Both the position numbers and the translations under genes were made by a program. A stretch of DNA of 33,920 nt, from the NCBI GenBank assembly GCA_963660435.1, contig CAVKYI010000019.1:1-33920 (forward strand), read 5' to 3'. Positions 23,557-32,164 of the stretch are shown piece by piece. This DNA is from Hallerella sp963660435. Lineage in GTDB: Bacteria > Fibrobacterota > Fibrobacteria > Fibrobacterales > Fibrobacteraceae. The notes beneath the pieces were generated by a model. The model was not told the origin of the DNA and did no database searches. It saw only the letters and a program-made list of their open reading frames with translations. Position 1 is the first letter of the stretch. Each line of letters starts with the position of its first letter.

Positions 23557-24250
23557 TATCTTGCTCGAAACGAAGGCGCTTACCCGGGTCTTTGCGGAAA
23601 CGGGCGAACGTCTCGAAATATTGAAAGGCATTGATTTTTCGCTTGCGGCGCACGATTTCTGCGTGCTGACCGGAGCGTCGGGATCGGGAAAATCCACATT
23701 CCTGAACCTCGTCGGCGCGCTCGATACCCCAACCTCCGGAGAAATCCTCTTTGAAGGAAAAAGTCTCGGGAAAATGTCCGCATCAGAAAAGGACGCTTAC
23801 CATTCGAAAAAGGTCGGCTTCGTTTTCCAGTTTCACCACCTGCTCGCGGAATTCACCGCCATCGAGAACGTCTGCGTTCCGGCCAGGATTTCAAATCCGC
23901 GGGCTTCGCTTTCGGAAATTCGCCTTCGAGCGGAGGAGCTTCTTGCCGCTGTCGGCCTAAAGGACCGGATGAAGCACTTGCCAAGAGAGCTTTCCGGCGG
24001 AGAAAGACAGCGTGTCGCCGTGGCGCGGGCATTGATGAACCGACCGGACATTTTACTCGCCGACGAGCCCAGCGGAAACCTCGACGAAAAGAACGCCCGG
24101 ATGCTCAACGAACTTTTCAAGCAAATCAACGAAGACTACAGACAGACTCTGCTTGTCGTGACCCACGACGAACGCATGGCGGAATACGCTTCTTGCCGCG
24201 TACACATGCACGGTGGAAAAATAGTCCCATTTTCAAAGGAGGCTTCCTGA
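23549..24250 (+). CDS. lolD: Lipoprotein-releasing ABC transporter ATPase LolD
   Basis: A 233-residue ATPase that powers lipoprotein release. Walker A GASGSGKST, Q-loop region VFQFHHLLAEFTAIENV (a LolD hallmark), signature LSGGERQR, Walker B ILLADEPSGNLD and switch His in VVTHD are all intact. ATG 23549 lies inside the end of the permease gene, so the two are coupled. The frame is open upstream to 23456 but that part overlaps the permease. The stop TGA shares a base with the clpC ATG, and the clpC Shine-Dalgarno (AAAGGAGG) is within the lolD end. Confidence 0.95.
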   Translation: MNDILLETKALTRVFAETGERLEILKGIDFSLAAHDFCVLTGASGSGKSTFLNLVGALDTPTSGEILFEGKSLGKMSASEKDAYHSKKVGFVFQFHHLLAEFTAIENVCVPARISNPRASLSEIRLRAEELLAAVGLKDRMKHLPRELSGGERQRVAVARALMNRPDILLADEPSGNLDEKNARMLNELFKQINEDYRQTLLVVTHDERMAEYASCRVHMHGGKIVPFSKEAS

Positions 24251-26742
24251 TGCCTGGTCGCTTTACGGATCGAGTGAAGAAAGTTTTGCAATACGCGCGT
24301 GACGAGGCTCGCCGCCTGAATTCGGAACATGTCGGAACGGAACACTTGCTGCTCGGCATTGTCCGCGAAGGCGCGGGAGTCGCCGCGGCCGCACTGAAAA
24401 TGCTCGGAGTGGATCTGGAAAACCTCGCCCAGGGCGTAGAACGCTCCATATCGGGAAACGGCGGCATGATGACCATCGGGACCCAGGTAACGTTTTCGGA
24501 CCACGCGAAGAACGTCTTGCAGGCATCCGCAGCCGAAGCCCAGATGCTCGACGACAACTACATCGGCACGGAACATGTTCTGCTGTCCCTCCTGAAAGTT
24601 GCCGAATGCCAGGCGGCAGCGGCGCTTACCGCGGCAGGCGTCGAATACACGACGCTCAGACAGGCGATAGAAAACGTCAAGGAGGAATCCCGTCCACAAA
24701 AAATGGACTCGAGCATCCAGAATTTCGCTCCGCGTCGCCCGGAACGCGAAAACAAGTCCAAGACGCCGATCCTCGATCATTTCGGACGCGACTTGACAGC
24801 CCTTGCCCGCCAGGGAAAGCTCGACCCGATCATCGGCCGCTCCGCGGAAATCGAGCGACTGATCCAGGTTCTCTGCCGGCGCAAGAAGAACAACCCCGTT
24901 CTCATCGGGGAACCCGGCGTCGGAAAGACCGCCATCGTGGAAGGCCTCGCGCAAAAGATCGTCGAAAAGAAGATTCCCGAGATTCTCGAAAACAAGCGCG
25001 TCATCACGCTCGATGTCGCGGCGATGGTCGCCGGCACCAAGTACCGCGGACAATTCGAGGAACGCCTGAAGGCCCTGATCATGGAACTCCAGAAGAACGA
25101 GAACGCGGTCATCCTCTTCATCGACGAACTGCACACGATCGTGGGTGCGGGAGGCTCGGAAGGAAGCCTCGACGCTTCGAACATTTTCAAGCCGGCGCTT
25201 GCCCGCGGAGAGCTCCAGTGCATCGGAGCGACGACTGTCGATGAATACCGGAAATATATCGAAAAGGACGCCGCTCTCGAACGCCGCTTCCAGAAAATCC
25301 TGGTGAATCCGCCGACCGTCGAGGAATCCGTCATCATCCTGAACGGGCTTGTCGATCGCTACGAAAAACACCACAAGGTAAAATACACGCCGGAAGCGAT
25401 TCGCGCCGCGGTTGTCCTGGGAGACCGATACCTTTCGGAACGCTTTCTGCCGGACAAGGCGATAGACGTAATCGACGAAGCGGGAGCGAGAAAACGCCTG
25501 GAAAGCATGGCCGTGCCGCCGGAACTCCGCGACATGGAAGCGAAACTCGCCGAGACGCTCGCCAAGAAGGACGAGGCGCTTCGCACGGAAAAGTTCGAGG
25601 ATGCGGCAAAATGCCGAGACGCGTCGGAAGAGCTCCAGAAGAAAATCGCGGAAGTCAAGGATGGCTGGCTCGAAAAGCGCAAGACGGAATGCCTCGTAGT
25701 CGATGAAGACGTTATCCGCGACGTGATAAGCAAGATGACGGGAATTCCCATTTCGCGCCTCGCCGGCGAAGAGACGAAAAAGCTCCTGAACCTCGACAGG
25801 GAAATCAAGCAGCGGATTATCGGACAGGACCGGGCTGTCGATGCCGTCGTACGTTCCATCCGACGCTCCCGGGCAGGAATCCGCGACACGTGCCGGCCGA
25901 TGGGAAGCTTCCTCTTCCTCGGGCCTACAGGCGTCGGCAAGACGGAACTCGCCAAGGTTCTCTCGCTCTCTCTCTTCGGTTCCGAAGACTCGATGATTCG
26001 AATCGACATGAGCGAATACATGGAAAAGCACAGCATTTCCCGCCTGATCGGAGCGCCTCCGGGATATGTCGGCTACGAGGAAGGCGGCGGACAGCTGACG
26101 GAAAAGGTTCGCAAGCGTCCGTATTCCGTGGTCCTTCTCGACGAAATCGAAAAGGCGCATCCCGATGTCTATAACCTGCTGTTGCAGATTCTCGACGACG
26201 GGCAGCTCACGGACAGTTTCGGTCGGAAGATCAATTTCAAGAACACGATTATCATCATGACGTCGAATGTCGGAGCGCGCGAAGTCAAGCACAGCGCGGG
26301 CATGGGCTTTACGAAACTCTCGGAAAGCGACGATTACGAGCGGATGGAAACGACGATTCGGGAAGAGGCGAAGAATGTCTTCTCCCCGGAATTCCTGAAC
26401 CGCATCGACGACCAGATCGTATTCCGCAGCCTGAACAAGTCGGACCTGATTCGGATTGTCGATATCCTTTTGGGCAATGTCCAGAAGAACCTTTCGGAAC
26501 GCGGCATCCTGCTCGAATTTACCGAAAAGGCGAAGGAAGTCATCGCGGAACACGGATACGACCCGGCCCTCGGCGCAAGGCCGCTCCGCAGAAGCATCCA
26601 GCAGCTGGTGGAGGACGAACTTTCCGAAGGTCTTCTTCTCGGAAACTTTACGGATTTCTCGACGGTTGGAATCGACGCGTCTCCCGATGGGAAGAAGCTC
26701 GTTTTCAAAAAGGAAGATTTGCCGGGAAAAGAACAGCAATAA
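24250..26742 (+). CDS. clpC: ATP-dependent Clp protease ATP-binding subunit ClpC
   Basis: An 830-residue Hsp100 unfoldase that feeds proteins to ClpP. Two Clp-N repeats span about 1-145, first AAA+ Walker A GEPGVGKT at 220-227, a short middle domain with a UVR-like helix (EKFEDAAKCRDASEELQKKI), and second AAA+ Walker A GPTGVGKT. An MGF tripeptide in the second AAA+ module (SAGMGFTK) fits the ClpP-docking loop, which separates it from ClpB; the short middle domain also points to ClpC. ATG 24250 overlaps the lolD stop and follows GGAGG. No mcsA/mcsB or ctsR genes are nearby, unlike Firmicutes clpC operons; joining to lol genes is unusual. Confidence 0.94.
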   Translation: MPGRFTDRVKKVLQYARDEARRLNSEHVGTEHLLLGIVREGAGVAAAALKMLGVDLENLAQGVERSISGNGGMMTIGTQVTFSDHAKNVLQASAAEAQMLDDNYIGTEHVLLSLLKVAECQAAAALTAAGVEYTTLRQAIENVKEESRPQKMDSSIQNFAPRRPERENKSKTPILDHFGRDLTALARQGKLDPIIGRSAEIERLIQVLCRRKKNNPVLIGEPGVGKTAIVEGLAQKIVEKKIPEILENKRVITLDVAAMVAGTKYRGQFEERLKALIMELQKNENAVILFIDELHTIVGAGGSEGSLDASNIFKPALARGELQCIGATTVDEYRKYIEKDAALERRFQKILVNPPTVEESVIILNGLVDRYEKHHKVKYTPEAIRAAVVLGDRYLSERFLPDKAIDVIDEAGARKRLESMAVPPELRDMEAKLAETLAKKDEALRTEKFEDAAKCRDASEELQKKIAEVKDGWLEKRKTECLVVDEDVIRDVISKMTGIPISRLAGEETKKLLNLDREIKQRIIGQDRAVDAVVRSIRRSRAGIRDTCRPMGSFLFLGPTGVGKTELAKVLSLSLFGSEDSMIRIDMSEYMEKHSISRLIGAPPGYVGYEEGGGQLTEKVRKRPYSVVLLDEIEKAHPDVYNLLLQILDDGQLTDSFGRKINFKNTIIIMTSNVGAREVKHSAGMGFTKLSESDDYERMETTIREEAKNVFSPEFLNRIDDQIVFRSLNKSDLIRIVDILLGNVQKNLSERGILLEFTEKAKEVIAEHGYDPALGARPLRRSIQQLVEDELSEGLLLGNFTDFSTVGIDASPDGKKLVFKKEDLPGKEQQ

Positions 26743-26753
26743 GGAGCGATTCT

Positions 26754-27758
26754 ATGGCAAATGCAGATCTATTGGAACTTGCGCAGCGGATTATCGACGG
26801 TCACCGCATCAAGCGTGGCGACGACCTCTCGTTTTTCCTCACCTGCGACCTCGAAGAACTGGAAAAAGGCGCGGGCTGGATCCAGAAGCACTTTCGGCGC
26901 AACCACGTCGATCTGTGCACGATTATCAATGGACGCAGCGGACGCTGTCCCGAGAACTGCAAATACTGCGCCCAGTCGGCCCACAACAAGACCGGCTGCG
27001 AAGAATATCCGTTCCTCCCCAAGGAGAGGATCATCGCCGAAGCGACCCGCAACGCCCAGGCGGGCGTAAACCGCTTTGCGATTGTCACCGCGGGCCGCGC
27101 CCTGACGGGAAAGGACTTCGATGCGGCAATCGAGGCGTTCGAGGAAATGCACCGCACGCTCAAGATAGGCCTCTGCGCGAGCATGGGATTCCTTTCGAAG
27201 GAGCAGCTTCACCGCCTGCACCGGGCGGGAGTCACAAGCTACCACCACAACATCGAAACGAGCCGCCGCAACTTCCCGAACATCTGTACGACGCACACTT
27301 ACGATGACAAGATAAACGAAATCAGGATGGTGAAGGAAGAAGGTCTGTGCATCTGTTCCGGGGGAATCATCGGAATGGGCGAAACATGGGAAGACAGGCT
27401 CGACATGGCGATAAGCCTTGCCGAACTCGAAGTCTATTCGATTCCCATCAATGCCCTGATGCCGATTCCCGGTTCCCCGCTAGAGCACTTGAAGCAGATT
27501 TCCGCCGAAGAACTGATGCGGACGATAGCCTTTTTCCGCTATATCAATCCCGAAGCGAACATCCGCCTTGCCGCCGGTCGAAAGATCATGGCGGACTTTG
27601 GCGCAAAGGCATTCCTTTCGGGTGCTAGCGCAAGCATCACCGGAGACATGCTCACGACAAGCGGAACGACGATTCGGGGCGATTTCAAAATTCTCGAAAG
27701 GCTCGGGCTTTCCAACGCGGGCCCAAACGATTTCGACGTTTCGACGTGCGGAACCTGA
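26754..27758 (+). CDS. bioB: Biotin synthase
   Basis: A 334-residue radical-SAM enzyme that inserts sulfur into dethiobiotin in the last step of biotin synthesis. The radical-SAM cluster motif C65-x3-C69-x2-C72 (CPENCKYCAQS) is intact, as are the SMGF, YHHNIETS and NALMPIPGSPL segments; the last lies in the C-terminal part of the barrel. AAGGAG precedes ATG by eight bases, 11 bp after clpC, so it is the last gene of the lysS-to-bioB run. No other bio gene is in the window. Confidence 0.96.
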   Translation: MANADLLELAQRIIDGHRIKRGDDLSFFLTCDLEELEKGAGWIQKHFRRNHVDLCTIINGRSGRCPENCKYCAQSAHNKTGCEEYPFLPKERIIAEATRNAQAGVNRFAIVTAGRALTGKDFDAAIEAFEEMHRTLKIGLCASMGFLSKEQLHRLHRAGVTSYHHNIETSRRNFPNICTTHTYDDKINEIRMVKEEGLCICSGGIIGMGETWEDRLDMAISLAELEVYSIPINALMPIPGSPLEHLKQISAEELMRTIAFFRYINPEANIRLAAGRKIMADFGAKAFLSGASASITGDMLTTSGTTIRGDFKILERLGLSNAGPNDFDVSTCGT

Positions 27759-27782
27759 AGCGTTTCGAAACATTCCGAACGC

Positions 27783-27815
27783 AAAAAGCCTCGCGAACGC
27801 GAGGCTTGATTTTTC
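27783..27815. terminator. Bidirectional terminator between bioB and asd
   Basis: AAGCCTCGCG and CGCGAGGCTT form a near-perfect 10-bp stem around AA. On the plus strand it is followed by GATTTTT, on the minus strand by TTTTT. It sits between two convergent genes and should serve both. Confidence 0.93.
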
Positions 27816-27830
27816 ATAGAAGTTAGAAGT

Positions 27831-28823
27831 CTAGAGCAGTTCGCCAATCTGGATTGCGTTGAGCGCAGCGCCCTTGCGAATCTGGTCGCCGGTGAGCCAG
27901 AGCGTGTTGCTGTTGTCATCGGCGAGGTCCTTGCGGATACGCCCGACAAAGACATTGTCCTTTCCCGCGCTTTCGAGAGGCATCGGATAGACGTAGTTCT
28001 GCGGATCGTCCTTGAGCGTTACGCCGGGAGCGTTTTTCAGCGCGTTGCGGATTTCTTCGACCGAAACCGGACGTTCCGTTTCGAACCAGACCGATTCGGA
28101 GTGGGAACGGAGCGAGCTGACGCGGACGCATGTTGCGCTCGTACGCACGTCGGAATGCATGATTTTCCGCGTTTCGTTGAACATCTTCATCTCTTCCTTC
28201 GTGTAGTCGTTTTCCGTCATCTTGTCTATCTGCGGAATGACATTGTAGGCGAGCTGGTGCGGGAACTTGCTTATGTGCGTCGTCGAACCCGTTTCCAGAA
28301 TGTCCTTGTATTGCTGCTTCAGCTCTTCCATGGCGACGGCTCCGGCACCGCTTGCGCTCTGGTAGGAGGAAATATGAATCTTCTTGATGTGCGAAATCTT
28401 TTCGATAGGATTCAGGACGACGACCATCATGATGGTCGTGCAGTTCGGATTCGCGATGATTCCATGGTGCAGCCTGATGTCTTCCGGGTTCACCTCGGGG
28501 ACGACCAGCGGAACGTTCGGATCCATCCGGTAGAAGCTCGTGTTGTCGATGCAGACCGCTCCGGCCTTTACCGCGGACGGGAGAAATTCCTGGGAGATGG
28601 CCGCTCCCGCGGAAGAAAAGACGATATCGACGCCTTTGAAGGAATCATGCGTGAGTTCCTCGATGGTCAAGTCTTCGCCGCGAAACTTGACCTTCTTGCC
28701 TGCGCTGCGCTTCGAAGCGAGCAGCTTCAGCGAATCCAGCTTAAAGCCTCTTTCTTCGAGGATGGAAATCAGTTCCTGTCCGACGGCGCCGGTGGCTCCG
28801 ACAATGGCAACGTTACGACTCAT
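27831..28823 (-). CDS. asd: Aspartate-semialdehyde dehydrogenase
   Basis: A 330-residue NADP-dependent enzyme that reduces aspartyl phosphate to the semialdehyde, the branch point to lysine/diaminopimelate, methionine and threonine. The Rossmann motif VGATGAVGQE is at about 8-16, the catalytic Cys128 in NPNCTT, and substrate-binding Arg and His in LRSHSES. YQSASGAG is also conserved. AAAGG precedes ATG by eight bases. It lies 31 bp after the membrane/coiled-coil gene and may be transcribed from ssb onward. No lysine riboswitch fits into the short gap. Confidence 0.96.
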   Translation of the reverse strand: MSRNVAIVGATGAVGQELISILEERGFKLDSLKLLASKRSAGKKVKFRGEDLTIEELTHDSFKGVDIVFSSAGAAISQEFLPSAVKAGAVCIDNTSFYRMDPNVPLVVPEVNPEDIRLHHGIIANPNCTTIMMVVVLNPIEKISHIKKIHISSYQSASGAGAVAMEELKQQYKDILETGSTTHISKFPHQLAYNVIPQIDKMTENDYTKEEMKMFNETRKIMHSDVRTSATCVRVSSLRSHSESVWFETERPVSVEEIRNALKNAPGVTLKDDPQNYVYPMPLESAGKDNVFVGRIRKDLADDNSNTLWLTGDQIRKGAALNAIQIGELL

Positions 28824-28854
28824 AGTTTAACCTTTGTGATTGGAATGTGTAAAT

Positions 28855-29565
28855 TCAAGGGAGTTTTTCGATAGACGAAAGATAGGCGGTAAAGGCTTTG
28901 GCGGCTAGCGCCGCCTGTCGCTTGCTCTGTTCGAATTGCGCTTCGCGTTCCTCGGCGTCTTCGATCGTCGTATAGGCGTGGAGCGCATATCCGGCAAGCC
29001 GCAGGAATTCGGAAGCGCGGACAAGCTGTCCGTGAATCTCGCTTACGCTCTTCGGGTGGAAAAGCGACGTAGCCCGACTGTTCACCCTTGCCGTCGAATT
29101 GCGAATGGCGAGCGCCTTGCTTTCGGCCGTTTCCCGAACCGGTTCGGAGGCTCCGCGCGCAAGAGTCCCGGATTGCTCGATCTGCTCGGCAAGAGCGATT
29201 CCGTCGCTTGCGATTTTTTGCGCCGCGGCCGTGTAGCGCCGAAGCGCGGAACCGTTTTCCCTGTTCTTCGGCGCCTCGCTCGAAACGGCTTCCGGATCTC
29301 CGTTCCCGGAGGAGACATCGGCATTCTTTCCCGAAAGAGCCTCGTTGATAGCGACAAGCGGACGCGGGGAAAGCTCCTCGGAAACGAACGACCCGTAACC
29401 TTCGATTTTCAGGTAGGTGAAAAATCCCGCCATGACGAAAATGACAACCGTGACAATTCCCGAAAGGGCCACCCGGATGGCTCCGCGCGCATTGATCGCT
29501 TGCAGCATCGCCAAAAGCCCGATGCACCACAGAATCGAGAGACTGATGAGGTCGAAAGCAGGCAT
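28855..29565 (-). CDS. Membrane-anchored helical protein of unknown function
   Basis: A 236-residue protein with two predicted membrane segments at about 4-25 (FDLISLSILWCIGLLAMLQA) and 31-54 (VALSGIVTVVIFVMAGFFTYL). The rest is long and helical (about 105-235), rich in Ala, Glu, Gln and Lys, probably coiled coil, with an intervening Ser/Gly/Glu-rich linker (about 75-105). I do not recognise a family. It starts 19 bp after the ssb stop, with only a weak GGG upstream, and ends just before asd, so co-transcription with ssb is likely. Confidence 0.7.
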   Translation of the reverse strand: MPAFDLISLSILWCIGLLAMLQAINARGAIRVALSGIVTVVIFVMAGFFTYLKIEGYGSFVSEELSPRPLVAINEALSGKNADVSSGNGDPEAVSSEAPKNRENGSALRRYTAAAQKIASDGIALAEQIEQSGTLARGASEPVRETAESKALAIRNSTARVNSRATSLFHPKSVSEIHGQLVRASEFLRLAGYALHAYTTIEDAEEREAQFEQSKRQAALAAKAFTAYLSSIEKLP

Positions 29566-29584
29566 CCCGTTCTAGAACCTTGGA

Positions 29585-30100
29585 CTAGAAAGGCAGTTCG
29601 TCATCCGCGTCGGGACCCGCTCCCGCCGGGGCGGGAGGAATCGGCGTCGGATTGATGATCGTCGGATTCCGTCCGTAGTTCGGATTCGGATTGATCGCGG
29701 ACTGCGTGACCGGGCGGCTGTAATTCGCGTTCTGGTTCTGCTGGTAGTAATTTCCGTTCGGGTTGTTGCGCGGCGTGAGCAGCTGGAATGTTTCCATGTT
29801 GATGTCCGTCGCGTAACGCTTCTGTCCGTTCTGGTCGTCCCAGGAACGATATGTGAGCGTACCTTCCACGAAAAGCGTCATGCCCTTGTGGACTCCGAGC
29901 TGTTCGATGATGTCGGCTATCTTTCCCCAGCCGACGATGTTATGCCAATCTGTCTGCTCCCGGGTTTCCCCGTTCGCGTCGCGGTAGCGGCGGGACGTGG
30001 CGAGAGAAAAGGAAACGCGCTTGCGCCCGCTCGGGGTGACTTTCGTTTCTGGATCCTTGCCGATGTTTCCGATGAGCATGACTTTGTTGAGATAGGGCAT
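29585..30100 (-). CDS. ssb: Single-stranded DNA-binding protein
   Basis: A 171-residue protein that coats single-stranded DNA in replication and repair. The OB fold is at about 1-105 (MPYLNKVMLIGNIGKDPE, WHNIVGWGKIADI, LFVEGTLTYRSW). A flexible Asn/Gln/Pro-rich linker follows. The acidic tip DDELPF is the conserved docking site for partners such as RecO, PriA and exonuclease I. AGGA precedes ATG by eight bases. It is divergent from namZ across an AT-rich 81-bp gap. Confidence 0.96.
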   Translation of the reverse strand: MPYLNKVMLIGNIGKDPETKVTPSGRKRVSFSLATSRRYRDANGETREQTDWHNIVGWGKIADIIEQLGVHKGMTLFVEGTLTYRSWDDQNGQKRYATDINMETFQLLTPRNNPNGNYYQQNQNANYSRPVTQSAINPNPNYGRNPTIINPTPIPPAPAGAGPDADDELPF

Positions 30101-30181
30101 TGTGTTTTTCCTAGTAGGATTGCTTTTTGTGTGATATATCTACTTATATTTAGGTATAACCATTTCAAAATATAGCAAAAA
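30101..30181. promoter_or_regulatory. AT-rich divergent promoter region, ssb / namZ
   Basis: This 81-bp gap is markedly AT-rich in a GC-rich neighbourhood and must hold promoters for both divergent genes. Candidate elements include TTGAAA on the minus strand and TATATT / TATAAC on the plus strand, but no pair has convincing spacing. Confidence 0.4.
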
Positions 30182-31282
30182 ATGACCGTAAAAATCGCTC
30201 TATCCCGTTTTGAAGACACTTTCCCGCAAGAGCTACGCGGAAGACGCCTGGGAGCGCTTCTGCATCCGGCATCCATCGATACCCGCTTGCACCACACGCT
30301 GGAAACTCTCCGTCTCTACGACGGAAAGCTTTTCGAGCTATCCGCGCTTTTCGGACCGCAGCACGGCATCCTGGGGCACACCCAGGACAACATGATAGAA
30401 TGGGAAGGAACGCTCGATCCTGAACTGGGCGTTCCGGTCTATAGCCTCTACGGAAAGACGCGAGAACCTTCTCCGGAAATGCTTTCGCATATCGATGCGC
30501 TTTTCGTGGACATGCAGGATGTCGGAGCGCGCTACTACACGTTCATCTGGACGCTCTTCCTCTGCATGAAGGCCTGCGAAAAGGCGAAGATTCCCGTCGT
30601 CGTTCTCGACAGGCCGAATCCGCTCGGATGCACCGTTGAAGGGCCGATTCTCGACCTGGATTATGCGAGTTTCGTCGGTCTCTGGAAGCTTCCCGTCCGG
30701 CATGGAAAGACCATCGGGGAACTTTCGAAAGTTTTCCAGAGAGAATGTTTTCCAAAGTGCGAACTCCATGTCATGGAAATGGAAGGCTACGATCCGCGGA
30801 TGTGGTTCGACGAAACCGGGCTTCCCTGGGTGATGCCCTCGCCGAACATGCCTACCCTCGACACGGCGACAGTCTATCCGGGAATGTGCCTTTTCGAAGC
30901 GACCAACGTGAGCGAAGGTCGCGGAACGACCCGTCCCTTCGAACTTTTCGGCGCGCCTTTCATCGACGCGAAAAAGCTTTGCAGGTATCTCAACGGGCTA
31001 AGGCTTCCGGGCGTCTATTTCCGCGAGAACTATTTTCAGCCCACGTTCCACAAGGGAGCGGGCAAGATCTGCGGCGGAGCGCAGATTCACGTCCTCGACC
31101 GCGAAAGATTCCGTTCCTTCGACATGGCGGTCCGCATCTTGCGCTATCTCTTCCACGAATACCCGAACGACTTTGCGTGGAAAGCTCCCCCATACGAATA
31201 CGAATACGAAAAGCTTCCCATCGACATTCTGCTCGGTTCGGGAACTTTCCGGCGGGACCTTATCGAAAACGGGGCTCTCTGA
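30182..31282 (+). CDS. namZ: Exo-beta-N-acetylmuramidase NamZ (DUF1343 family)
   Basis: A 366-residue protein of the DUF1343/GH171 family, whose characterised Bacillus member releases N-acetylmuramic acid from muropeptide-free glycan ends. Family segments seen: ALFGPQHGILGHTQDN, PVYSLYGKTREPSPEML, FVDMQDVGARYYTFIWTL, LDRPNPLG, PSPNMPTLDTATVYPG, and EGRGTTRPFELFGAP. No signal peptide is present, so it may act in the cytoplasm on imported sugars or lack an N-terminal extension; there is no Shine-Dalgarno at the ATG. Its stop shares a base with the start of the MurU-like gene. Confidence 0.88.
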   Translation: MTVKIALSRFEDTFPQELRGRRLGALLHPASIDTRLHHTLETLRLYDGKLFELSALFGPQHGILGHTQDNMIEWEGTLDPELGVPVYSLYGKTREPSPEMLSHIDALFVDMQDVGARYYTFIWTLFLCMKACEKAKIPVVVLDRPNPLGCTVEGPILDLDYASFVGLWKLPVRHGKTIGELSKVFQRECFPKCELHVMEMEGYDPRMWFDETGLPWVMPSPNMPTLDTATVYPGMCLFEATNVSEGRGTTRPFELFGAPFIDAKKLCRYLNGLRLPGVYFRENYFQPTFHKGAGKICGGAQIHVLDRERFRSFDMAVRILRYLFHEYPNDFAWKAPPYEYEYEKLPIDILLGSGTFRRDLIENGAL

Positions 31283-32160
31283 TGCGCGTTCTCTTGCTTG
31301 CCGCAGGACTTGGAACGCGTCTTCGCCCGCTCACTCTCCAGATGCCGAAACCTCTTGTTCGCATTGTCGATCGGACGATTCTCGAACACCAGGCGACACT
31401 CGCGCGGACGCTTCCGGCTGCGCATCTCCACGTAAACGCCCACTATCTTGCACACAAGTTAACCGCCGAAGCGGAAGCGCTCGGATTCGAAAAGGTCTGG
31501 GTGGAATCTCCCGAAGCCCTGGGAACCGGCGGACCGCTTTTCCGGATGAACCACGAAGACCCTGTCGACGAACTGCTCGTGATGAATTCGGACTGTTTCT
31601 GCCGTTTCGACTTGCGCTCCTTTGTGCGACTTGCGCGTTCCTCGGGATCGCCCTGCGCTCTCCTCGCAATCGACAATCCCATGGTGAACTCGATTTACGT
31701 GCGAAACGGACGTCTCTCGGGAATCCGCGATCGCTTTGGAGACAGGACAAGCTCCCGCGTCACCTTTTCGGGAATCTCCTGGTATTCGAAGCGCGCCCTA
31801 TCGGAAATTCGGGAAGACGAAATGGACGTGCGCCTTTTCTGGAAGCGGCTTTTCGAAAACGGACACGCTCCCTTTATCGACGACAGCCAGAAGTTTTCGC
31901 TCTGGATAGACATGGGAACTCCCGACGGTCTCATGCGGGCGAGCGACTTTCGAAGAAAGGAACTCGGCGTGGGAAATTTCGGCGTCCCGAAAGAGCGGAT
32001 GGCTAACGCGAAGGCGACGATATTCATGCCCGGTGTCGAAGTCCCCCATTCCTCGACATTCGATCACGCGATTGTCTTTCCGGGAGCGGAAATCGAAGAC
32101 GGGGAATGCGTCAAGAACGAAATCCGCGGAGAAAATTTCCGCTGGCCGATTGGAAGGTAG
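31282..32160 (+). CDS. Sugar nucleotidyltransferase, possibly MurNAc-1-phosphate uridylyltransferase (MurU-like)
   Basis: A 292-residue nucleotidyltransferase that joins an NTP and a sugar 1-phosphate. The N-terminal signature LLAAGLGTRLRPLTLQMPKP is intact, followed by EALGTGG and an NSDCF metal-binding region. The overall pattern resembles MurU of the peptidoglycan recycling route, but mannose- or glucose-specific enzymes look similar. The last 60 residues resemble the start of a left-handed beta helix (KATIFMPGVEVPHSS, AIVFPGAEIEDG). ATG 31282 overlaps the namZ stop (TGATG), which ties the two functions. The frame is open upstream to 30745 but overlaps namZ. No AmgK-like kinase is in the window. 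Confidence 0.72.
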   Translation: MRVLLLAAGLGTRLRPLTLQMPKPLVRIVDRTILEHQATLARTLPAAHLHVNAHYLAHKLTAEAEALGFEKVWVESPEALGTGGPLFRMNHEDPVDELLVMNSDCFCRFDLRSFVRLARSSGSPCALLAIDNPMVNSIYVRNGRLSGIRDRFGDRTSSRVTFSGISWYSKRALSEIREDEMDVRLFWKRLFENGHAPFIDDSQKFSLWIDMGTPDGLMRASDFRRKELGVGNFGVPKERMANAKATIFMPGVEVPHSSTFDHAIVFPGAEIEDGECVKNEIRGENFRWPIGR

Positions 32161-32164
32161 ATCA

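Noticed and set aside
24136..26739. 867-codon open frame antisense to clpC
   Set aside because: ClpC has all its motifs on the plus strand; the antisense translation has no recognisable domain and fits the same codon-bias effect.
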